Assembly: GCA_034336665.1 (NCBI GenBank)
Contig: JAPFBE010000078.1
Span: forward strand, 62,001 to 126,000
Length of the DNA stretch: 64,000 nucleotides
Origin: Luscinia megarhynchos
Lineage: Eukaryota; Chordata; Aves; Passeriformes; Turdidae
Reading direction: 5' to 3'
Of the stretch, positions 30,801 to 39,100 are shown in pieces; position 1 is the first letter of the stretch; each line of letters starts with the position of its first letter. The translations under genes were made by a program, and so were the position numbers. Under the pieces are notes generated by a model. The model searched no databases and had not been told where the DNA came from. It saw only the letters and a list, made by a program, of their open reading frames with translations.

Positions 30801-33800
30801 ATCCAAATTTATCCAAAATTCATCCAAAATTTACCCGAAATTCATCCAAAATTCACCCAAAATTTATCCAAAATTAGCCCAAAATTCACCCAAAATTTGC
30901 TCATAATTCATCCAAAATTCACCCAAAATTCACGCAAAATTTGCTCAAAATTCATCCAAAATTTATCCAGAATTTGCTCAAAATTCATCCAAATTTATCC
31001 AAAATTCATCCAAAATTTACCCAAAATTCATCCAAAATTCACCCAAAATTTTTCCAAAATTAACCCAAAATTAGCCCAAAATTCGCCCAAAATTTGCTCA
31101 AAATTCATCCAAAATTCACCCAAAATTAGCCCAAAATTCACGCAAAATTTGCTCAAAATTTATCCAAAATTTGCTCAAAATTCATCCAAAATTCACCAAA
31201 AATTTACCCAAAATTCACCTGCAAAGATTCACCCAAATTTAGTCCCAAAATTCATCCATTCAAAATTCACCAAAATTCACCCAAAAGTTTAGCCCAAAAT
31301 TCATCCAAAATTCACCCCAAAATTTAGCCCAAAATTCACCCAAAAATTAGCTCCAAAAGTTTCACCATGCTAAAATTTATCTCAAAGTTTCATCCAAAGT
31401 TCACTCAAAATTTACCCAAAATTCTAGCTCCAAAAATTCACCCAAAGTTATCTCAAAATTCACCCAAAATTTAGCCCAAAATTCACCCTAAAATTTGCTC
31501 AAAATTCACCCAAAAGTTGTAAAATTCATGCTCAAAATTTCACTCCCAAAATTTAATCCCAAAAATTCATCCCAAAATTTCACCCAAAAATTTACCCAAA
31601 ATTCACCTGAAATTCTCCCAAAATTCACCCAAAATTCACCCAAAATTCACTCAAAATTCACCCAAAATTCATCCAAAATTCACCCAAAATTCGTCCAAAA
31701 TTCATCCAAAATTCACCCAAAATTAGCCCAAAATTCATCCAAAATTCACCCAAAATTTGCTCAAAATTCACCCAAAATTTACCCAAAATTTACCCAAAAT
31801 TTACCCAAAATTTGTACAAAATTTATCCAATATTTATCCAAAATTCACCCAAAATTCCCCCAAAATTCATCCAAAATTTGCTCAAAATTTACCCAAAATT
31901 CACCTGAAATTCACCCAAAATTCACCCAAAATTTACCCAAAATTTGTACAAAATTTATCCAAAATTTATCAAAAATATGCTCAAAATTCATCCAATATTT
32001 GTACAAAATTCATCCAAAATTAACCCAAAATTTGTACAAAATCCATCCAAAATTTATCCAAACTTTGCTCGAAATTCACCCAAAAGTCAGCAAATATTTA
32101 CCCAAAATTCACCAGAATTCCTGAAAATTCGTCCAAAATTTGGTCAAAATTGACTCAAAATTCACTCAAACTTCTCCCAAAATTATCCCAAAATTCTCCC
32201 AAAATTTATTTGACATTCACCCAAACTTCTCCCAAAATTCACAAAATATTCACCCAAATTAACCCAAAATTCCCTAAAAATTCAGCTGAAATTCACTGGA
32301 AATTCACCCAAAATTTACCCAAAATTTGCTCAAAATTCACCCAAAAGTCACCAAAAATTTCCCCAAAATTGCCGAAAATTCACCCAAAATCTCCCAAAAT
32401 TTATCTGAAATTCACCCAAAATTCTCCAAAAATTCACTTGAAATTCACCTTAAATTCACCCAAAATTCGCCCAAAATTCATCCAAAACTCACTGGAAATT
32501 CACCCAAAATTTATCTCAAATTCACCCAAACTTCACCCAAAAATTCACCTGTAATTCACCCAAAATTAACCCAAAATTCGCCCAAAATTCATTCCAAATC
32601 TTCCAACATTCACTTGAAATTGACCCAAAATTCACCTGAAATTCACCCAATTTACCCAAAATTTTCCTAAAATTCACTGAAAATTCACCCAAAATTCCCT
32701 TGATATTCACCCAAAATTCATCCGAATTTTACCCAAAATTTACTTGAAATTTATACAAAATTTTCCTAAAATTCTGCCAAAATTCACCCAAAATTCACTT
32801 AAAATTCCCCAAGAATTCAACCAAAATTCACTTGAAATTCACCCAAAATTCCCCCAAAATTCACAAAAAATTCCCCCAAAATTCACCCACCCCCAAATCT
32901 TCCAAAATTAACCAAAATCCCTCAAAAATCACCCAAAAATTCCCCCAATTTTTTCTCCAAATCCACGCCCATTCACTCAAACCCCGCCCCTTTTTCCTTA
33001 TATGGAGCAGCTGCATTTCTAAGTCCCGCCCCTTTGCCTTATAACGAACATCCCTAAGCCACGCCCCTTTACTCAAGCACCGCCCCCTTCCCTTTATATG
33101 GAATGCCTCAAAGCCACTCCCTCTTTCCCTTATTTGGAACATTTCTAAGCCACGCCCCTTTTCCTGAAAGCACCGCCCCTTTTCCTTATATAGAACTGCA
33201 TTGAGCCACGCCCATCTACTCAAGCCACGCCCATTTTCCCTTTAATGGAGCCGCTGGATCCCAAGCCCCGCCCCTTTTTCATTATATGGACAATCTCTAA
33301 GCCACGCCCCTTTACTCAAGCCCCGCCCTTTTTCATTATATGGAACAGCTCCAAGCCACGCCCCTTCACCTCAAGGCCCCGCCCCTTTCCTTATATGGAA
33401 TAGCTCCAAGCCACGCCCCTTTTTTCTTACATAGAACAGCTCCAAGCCACGCCACTTCACTCAAGCCACGCCCCTTTTCCTTATATGGAACAGTTCCAAG
33501 CCACGCCCCTTGACTCAAGCCCCGCTCCTTTCTTTTTGTATGGAACAGCTCCAAGCCACGCCCCTTCACTCAAGCCCCGCCTTTTTACTTATACAGAACT
33601 CCAAGCCACGCCCCTTCACTCAAAGCCAGGCCCCTTTTCCCTTATATGGAACAGCTCCAAGCCACGCCCCTTCTCTCAAGCCACGCCCCTTTCTACGTAT
33701 AAGGTGCATCCATAAGCCACGCCCCTTCACTCAAGCCCCGCCCCCTTTTCCGTATATGGAACAGTTCCAAGCCACGCCCCTTCACTCAAGCCCCGCCCCT

Positions 33801-33919
33801 TTTCCCTTACATGGCACAGCTGGAGCAGCTCTGTCTAAGCCACGCCCCTCCCGGATCCCGGCCCCGCCCCCTCCCCATCCTGCGCCGCTATTTCTCGGAA
33901 GTCGGCCACGCCCACCCAG
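24849..33919 (+). CDS. TINF2: TINF2 (TIN2), shelterin subunit bridging TRF1, TRF2 and TPP1
   Basis: TIN2 holds the telomere-protecting shelterin complex together. Five exons with good splice sites join in phase. They match the N-terminal TRFH-like domain of TIN2 in order: MAAGDVS plus [19 protein letters not shown] (human [20 protein letters not shown]), [15 protein letters not shown] (human RYRHHERLCMGLKAK), [20 protein letters not shown] (human [20 protein letters not shown]), then a weaker helix segment, then [16 protein letters not shown] (human LLFEYLCQLEKALPTPQ). Similarity is low overall but the colinearity and position between TGM1 and NEDD8 support the call. The C-terminal part with the TRF1-binding motif and a poly(A) signal were not found. 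The gene is either short, too diverged to see, or incomplete in this assembly. Confidence 0.8.
24869..26511. repeat. ACTGGGA then ACTGGT minisatellite (TINF2 intron 1)
   Basis: An ACTGGGATGA/ACTGGGAGGG array to about 26040, then a 10-bp ACTGGTCC array to about 26490, then a ctctctctcccccc acceptor tract. Confidence 0.95.
26512..26758 (+). CDS. TINF2: TINF2 exon 2 with a 21-bp coding repeat
   Basis: The acceptor is a strong pyrimidine tract (ctctctctcccccccag type) and the donor is CAG|GTAGGC. The frame is open. Compared with human there are about 25 extra residues after WWALRRRDV, made of repeated GSGRVPA. These are encoded by a 21-bp unit at 26600-26656 (2.7 copies). Each unit carries CCGGAAGTG, and a TGACGTCA lies just before, so promoter-type motifs lie inside coding sequence. 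The exon then resumes with [20 protein letters not shown], colinear with human RVLEFLRSLRAVAPGLV. Confidence 0.85.
26759..27555. repeat. GC-box/ETS array (TINF2 intron 2)
   Basis: About 18 irregular units of 40-55 bp: cacgcccacttccggtataa then gcaccgcccgcttccggg. Each has CCACGCCC or CCCCGCCC (SP/KLF-type) and CACTTCCGG (inverted ETS consensus), often followed by TATAAG. Confidence 0.85.
27556..27855. other. T-rich low-complexity stretch
   Basis: 300 bp of T/A-rich sequence (ttatttt, taattt words) without a gene or clear period, the most AT-rich point of the TINF2 region. Confidence 0.6.
27991..28098 (+). CDS. TINF2: TINF2 exon 3
   Basis: 36 codons, [20 protein letters not shown] then [10 protein letters not shown] and on to GLG, between acceptor cccccgcag and donor GGG|GTGAGA. 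The match to human VVVELILQG...VLKALNHHFPESGP is clear. Phase 0 at both ends. It contains TGACGTCA in the coding strand (27995). Confidence 0.85.
28099..28845. repeat. ACTGGGA minisatellite (TINF2 intron 3)
   Basis: Units actgggaggga, actgggatga, actgggatgg, G-rich on the coding strand. Followed at 28850-28950 by two copies of a ~60-bp unit (cactgagggggcgtg). Confidence 0.95.
28959..29060 (+). CDS. TINF2: TINF2 exon 4
   Basis: 34 codons, [20 protein letters not shown] then [14 protein letters not shown], with acceptor cgcccccag and donor CAG|GTGAGA. In phase with its neighbours. The helix corresponds loosely to human LRKILEAQETFYQQVKQL. The repeat strand polarity reverses across this exon. 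Confidence 0.7.
29061..30100. repeat. Inverted ACTGGGA minisatellite (TINF2 intron 4)
   Basis: The same unit as in the preceding intron but on the other strand (ccctcccagt, catcccagt). At 29085-29470 there are two ~180-bp copies that also include the inverted ACTGGTTTA unit (ataaaccagt). Confidence 0.95.
30101..30189 (+). CDS. TINF2: TINF2 exon 5
   Basis: Acceptor ttccccccag, donor CAG|GTGAGT. In the phase inherited from exon 4 it reads [20 protein letters not shown] then WRALPPTWP. The end resembles human LLFEYLCQLEKALPTPQ. Other frames are also open, so the assignment rests on phase and this short match. Confidence 0.6.
30330..32960. repeat. 12-bp AATTCACCCAAA array (TINF2 intron 5)
   Basis: About 210 units of the type caaaattcaccc / caaaattcatcc / caaaatttgctc. 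Larger segments of 300-400 bp recur (for example near 30330-30560 and 30750-31050). The Lys/Ile/Pro/Asn frames are artefacts. Confidence 0.95.
32961..33825. repeat. ~54-bp array with GC boxes and CArG boxes (TINF2 intron 5)
   Basis: Unit: aagccacgccccttcactca then agccccgccccttttcctta then tatggaacagctcc. Exact CC(A/T)6GG serum-response elements occur at 32997, 33128, 33239, 33389, 33479 and 33640, and one more at 30260. The other units carry one-base variants. The right end merges with the possible TINF2 exon 6. Confidence 0.9.
33840..33919 (+). CDS. TINF2: Possible TINF2 exon 6
   Basis: GC-rich island at the end of the CArG/GC-box array with a good donor (CAG|GTAGGC). With acceptor tgtctaag it is in phase with exon 5 and reads [20 protein letters not shown] then EVGHAHP. 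Similarity to human TIN2 is only suggestive. The acceptor is poor, and the first half resembles the neighbouring repeat unit (aagccacgcccc). It could be non-coding. Confidence 0.35.
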
Positions 33920-35657
33920 GTAGGCGGGGCTTAGAGGGGTTGGGCTTAATTATTAATTGATTGCTGATAATTAACGCTAATGAAACGGCTCGTTTGCATA
34001 AAATTTGATTTTTAGTGTCAGTGCCACGCCCACTTCCGGCTGAGAGAGCCACGCCCACGTGAGTATGGACAGCGCTTCTAATTAATTGGCTAATTAGGGG
34101 AATTAATTAATTAATTAGGAATTAATTAATCAGCAGGAAGCACCGCCCACTCCGCCACAGGCTCCGCCCACTTCGCTTCTCCCCCTACCGTGAGTGAAGC
34201 CACGCCCACTTTTCCCATTAGGACGAACCATTTTAATTTGGGGGGGCAGATCAATTAAAAATTTGGGGGGTTTTGGGGAAAATTTTGGGATTTTTTTGGG
34301 AGTTTTTTGGGGATGTTTTGGGAAAATTTTTTTGGTAAATTTGGGGATTTTTTGGGGAATTTTTTGGGGAATTTTTTTTGAGATTTCTGGGGATTTTTTG
34401 GGGGATTTTATATGAGAATTTGAGGAGTCATAAGGAGATTTTTTGGAAATTTTTGGACGAAATTTGGGAATTTATGGGGAAATTTTCAAAATTTTAAAAT
34501 TTTTTTGGATTTTCAGGGAATTTGGGGGGAAATTTTGGGGAACTTTTTGAAAAATTTGGGGAAATCCTGGGAATTTTTTTTGAGCAAAATTTAGGGAATT
34601 TTGAGAAAATTTTTCGGGATTTTTGGGGGGATTTTTTGGGGATTTTTTGGGAATTTTTGGGGGATTTTTTGGGATTTTTAAAGGAATTTTTGGGGATTTT
34701 CTGGGCGAAATTTGAGGAATTTTGGGGAATTTTTGGGTTGTTTTGAGAATTTAAGAATTTTTTGAAGATTTTTAAGAATTTTTGGGATTTTCAGGGAATT
34801 TTGGGGAATTTTTGGAAAAATTTGGGAAAATCCTGGGAATTTATTTTGGGCAAAATTTGGGGAATTTTGAGAAAATTTTTGGGAAATTTTTGGGATTTTT
34901 TTGGGAATTCTGGAGATTCTTAAAGATTTTTTTATGGAGTGTGTGGGATTTTTTTTGAGATTTTGATTTTTAATTTTTGGGGGGATTTTGATGCAAAATT
35001 TGGGGTTAAAAATGGAAAAAAATTGGGATTTAAATTCCGGTTAAAATTTTGGGTTTAAATTTGGGCAAAAATGGATAAATTTGGGTGCAAGTTTGGCCTA
35101 AAAATGGGAAAATTTGGGTTAAAATTTGGTTTAAAATGGGGAATTTTTTTTTTCTTTTTTGGTGAAAATTTGGGTAAAAAATGAGAAATTGGGTTCAAAT
35201 TGAGCGGAAAAATGGGAGAATTCGGGATTAAAATTTGATACTTAAGATCGGGAAAATTTGGATTAAAATGGAGAAATTTGGTTTAAATTTAGGTTAAAAA
35301 AGAGGAAAAATTGGGTGTAAAAAGGATAAATTTGGGTTGAAAATTTGGGAAAAAATGAGGGAATTTGGGATGAAAATTTGATTTGAATTGGGGAAAATTT
35401 TGGTCGAAAACGGGGAAATTTTGGGTTTAATTTTGGTCCGAATTCGGGTTAAAAACGGGGAAATTTGGATAAAATCTTTGCTGCGAAAGGGGAAAAAATC
35501 GGCTTCAAAATGAGAGAATTGGAAGGATAAAATTTAAATTAAAAAATAGGAAAAAGATTTTATTAAAACAAAACGAAATTTGGGGTTGAAATTGGGGTAA
35601 AGGCGAAGAAATTTGGTGTAAAAATTAATTTGGGATTAAAAATTCGGGAGAAATATG
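33920..35657. other. TINF2-NEDD8 spacer
   Basis: 33920-34240: AT-rich, with ccacgcccacttccgg words and a possible tiny exon (cag, 35 nt, gtgagt near 34160-34193) that I cannot confirm. 34240-34960: G/T low-complexity gggattttttgggg. 34960-35650: aaatttgggttaaaa-type low complexity. No GMPR2 sequence was seen on either strand, and no AATAAA that would clearly end TINF2. Confidence 0.6.
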
Positions 35658-36060
35658 AGAACTACAAAATCCGCCATTTTGTTGGCGGGCGCAGCGCTGT
35701 GATTGGTGGAAAAACCGGAAGCGCGGTGAGAACTACAAAATCCGCCATTTTGATTGCGGGTAGAAACGCAGCGCTGTGATTGGTGGAAAAACCGGAAGCG
35801 CGGTGAGAACTACAAAATCCGCCATTTTGATTGCGGGTAAAAACGTAGCGCTGTGATTGGTGGAAAAACCGGAAGCGCCTTAGAACTACAAAATCCGCCA
35901 TTTTGATTGCGGGTAAAAACGCAGCGCTGCGATTGGTGGAAAAACCGGAAGCGCATTAGAACTACAATATCCGCCATTTTGATTGCGGGTAAAAACGCAG
36001 CGCTGTGATTGGCGGAGAGACCGGAAGCGCGGTGAGAACTACAAAATCCGCCATTTTGAG
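35658..36060. promoter_or_regulatory. NEDD8 promoter repeat: six starts of a 76-bp unit
   Basis: Units start (at ACTACAA) at 35661, 35732, 35809, 35885, 35961 and 36038, with intervals of 71, 77, 76, 76 and 77 bp. Each full unit carries ACTACAAAATCC (ZNF143-like), CCGCCATTTTG (YY1 site), GTGATTGG (inverted CCAAT box, NF-Y) and ACCGGAAGCG (ETS/GABPA site). The last partial unit leads into the 5' UTR, which has another CCGCCATTTTGAG. Five full promoter modules in tandem directly upstream of the start codon at 36138. Confidence 0.8.
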
Positions 36061-36137
36061 GCGGCGCTTCGGCCGCCATTTTGAGGCGGGGACTCGCTTC
36101 CGCTTCCGGCGGCTTCTCCAGCGCCGCAGTCGCCACG

Positions 36138-36155
36138 ATGCTGATCAAAGTCAAG
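36138..36155 (+). CDS. NEDD8: NEDD8 exon 1
   Basis: Start codon in gccacgATG context, MLIKVK, then donor AAG|GTGGAT. Exactly the first six residues of NEDD8. Confidence 0.95.
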
Positions 36156-39100
36156 GTGGATTTTTGGTTTTGGGGTGAAAAACGCGGATTTTGGGCAAAT
36201 CGGGGTTTTAGTTTTGCCATGGTGAGGGGGGAGGGGCGGCGCTGAGGGGGTTGGGGGCGGTTTTGGCGGGAGGGAGCGTGAGGGGAGCGCGCGGTGCATT
36301 GTGGGATCGTGGCGCCCCTCCCCCCCCCCACAGACGCTGACGGGGAAGGAGATCGAGATCGACATCGAGCCCACGGACAAGGTAAAACCAGTATAAACCA
36401 GTATGGACCAGTATGGACCAGTATGGGGTGCGGCGGGGGGAGGGGCGAAGCGACAGCGGTCTCCCAGTTTGGTCCCAGTCCATCCCAGTTCGGTCCCAGT
36501 TCATCCCAGTCCATCCCAGTTCGGTCCCAGTTCATCCCAGTTCGGTCCCAGTTCATCCCAGTCCATCCCAGTTCGGTCCCAGTTCATCCCAGTCCATCCC
36601 AGTCCATCCCAGTTCATCCCAGTAACTCCGGGTTCCATCCCAGTTTCTGCCCAGTGCTCCCAGGGAGGCTCCAACTGGTCCCAGTTCATCCCAGTTCGTC
36701 CCAGTTCCTCCCAGTCCCAACTCAGTCCATCCCAGTGTCTCCCAGTTCCATCCCAGTCCCTCCCAGTTCATCCCAGTCCCTCCCAGTCCCTCCCAGTTCA
36801 TCCCAGTTCCCTCCCAGTTCCATCCCAGTCCATTCCAGTCCCTCCCAGTCTATCCCAGTCCATCCCAGTTCTCTCCCAGTCCATCCCAGTCCCTCCCAGT
36901 CCATCCCAGTTCCCTCCCAGTTCATCCCAGTTCCCTCCCAGTCCCTCCGAGTTCCCTCCAGTCCCTCCAGTTCCCTCCCAGTCCCTCCCAGTCCCTCCCA
37001 GTTTATCCCAGTTCCCTCCCAGTTCCCTCCCAGTCCCTCCCCAGTTCCATCCCAGTCCCTCCCAGTTTATCCCAGTTCCTCCCAGTTCCCTCCCAGTCCC
37101 TCCCAGTCCCTCCCAGTTCCATCCCAGTCCCTCCCAGTTCCCTCCGTTCCCTCCCAGTCCCTCCCAGTTCCATCCCAGTTTCCTCCCAGTCCCTCCCAGT
37201 CCATCCCAGTTCCTCCCAGTTTGATCCCAGTCCCTCCCAGTTCCCTCCCAATCCCTCCCAATTCCATCCCAGTCCCTCCCAGTTTATACCAGTCCCTCCC
37301 AGTTTATCCCAGTTCCCTCCCAGTCTCTCCCAGTCCCTCCCAGTCCCTCCCAGTTCCCTCCCAGTCCCTCCCAGTCCATCCCAGTCCCTCCCAGTCCCTC
37401 CCAGTCCCTCCTCCCACCCTTCCCACTTGCTCCTTTTGGCCCCGCCCACTTCCGGCCAACTCCGCTTCACTTCCTGTTTCCCGTACCCAAAATGGCGGCG
37501 CCCGCCTCCCCTCCCCCCGCGGCCGCCGGTGCTCGCTCCAGCTGTTCCCAGCTGTTCCCAGCTGTTCCAGGTGTGTCTGTGGCGCAGGTGGAGGCCGGAT
37601 CAAGGAGCGCGTGGAGGAGAAGGAGGATCCCGCCAACAGCAGCGGCTGATCTACAGCGGCAAGCAGATGTAGGCGGGGCCGGAGAGAGCGGGGCTTAGAG
37701 GGCGGGGCTGGGAATGGCGGTGATGGAAGGGGCGGGAGCTTAAAATAGTGGCAATAGAGGGGCGGGGGCTTAGAGGGCGGGGCTTAGAATAGTAGCGATA
37801 GAGGGGGCGGAGTTTAGAATAGCAGTGAAAGAGGGGGCGGGGCTTAGAAGGGCGGTGATAGAAGGAGCGGGGCTTAAGATGGCGGTGAAAGAGGGGCGGG
37901 GCTTAACGGTGGTGATGGGGCAGGGGCTTAGAGGGGCAGAGCTTAGGATGGCGGTGATAGAGCGGGGGCTTAGAGAGGTCGGAGCTTACAATAGGCGTGG
38001 CTTAGAGGGGCGTGGCTTAGTAGGGGCGGGTTTAGAATGCGGTGATAGAGGGGCGTGGCATAGAAAGGGCAGAGTTTAGAAGAGCGGAGCTTATAGTGGC
38101 GGTGGTAGAGGGGCGGGGGCTTAGAAGGCGGGGCTTAGAATGGCGGTGATAGAGGGGCGGGGCTTAGAGGGCGGGGCTTGGGATGGAGGTGAAAGAGGCG
38201 GGGGCTTAATTGTGGTGATAGAGTAGGGGCTTAGAGGGGCAGAGCTTAGAATGGCAGTGATAGAGAAGGGGTTTAGAGGGGCGGGGCTTAGAATGGCGGC
38301 GATAGAGGGGTGGCGGCTTAGAAGGGGCGGGGCTTAAAGAGGAGGGGCTTAGAATTTTGGTTATAGAGGGCGGGGCTTAGAAGAGTGGGTAGGGCTTAGA
38401 AGGGGTGGAGCATAGAATGGCGGTGATGGAGAGGGGGGTTTAGAAGGAAGCGGGGGCTTAAAGGGGTTGTAGAAGAGGCGGGGCTTAGAAGAGGCGGTGA
38501 TAGAAGGGGCAGAGCTTAGAATGGCGGTGAAGAGAGGGCTTAAAGGGGAGGGAGCTTAGAATGGCGGTGAGTAGAGGGGCGGGGCTTAGAGGGGGCGTTT
38601 AGAATGGCGTTGGTAGAGGGTGGAGCTTAGAGAGGTCGGAGCTTACAATAGGCGTGGCTTAGAGGGGGATGGCTTAGTAGGGGCGGGTTTAGAATGCGGT
38701 GATAGAGGGCGTGGCATAGAAAGGGCGGAGTTTAGAGGCGGAGCTTATAATGGCGGTGGGTAAGGGTGGGGTGTGGTTGGGGTGTGGGGGTGTTGGGTTG
38801 TTTTGTGTGGTTTTTTGGTGGTGGTGTGGTTTGTTGTTTTGTGGGGCTGAGGTGGGCTTAGAATGGCGGTGTTGATAGAGGGGGCGGGATTAGTGATCGT
38901 ATAGATCGAGCGTATTTTGAATGAGAGATGTCGACGGTTTCAGTAAGAACTCGAATACTTGATTAAGTGAGAATACGAGTACGGAATAAGGCGGACCGGC
39001 GAACTGGTTGTTTTGGTGTGGGGTTTGTGTGGGGTTGGGTGTGTAACATGTGAAGTATGGGATTACGAAGTAGCGGACGGGTCCATCATGGTGTCGAAGA

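Noticed and set aside
30330..32700. Lys/Ile/Pro/Asn-rich open frames
   Set aside because: Products of a 12-bp AATTCACCCAAA repeat; a multiple of three keeps the frame open.
34150..34200. A further TINF2 exon (CAG, 35 nt, GTGAGT)
   Set aside because: The splice-like ends are present and a His-Phe appears in one phase, but there is no FxLxP TRF1-binding motif and the sequence is too short to support.
33920..35657. GMPR2 on the minus strand between TINF2 and NEDD8
   Set aside because: No exon-like island with GMP reductase motifs was found; the interval is low complexity.
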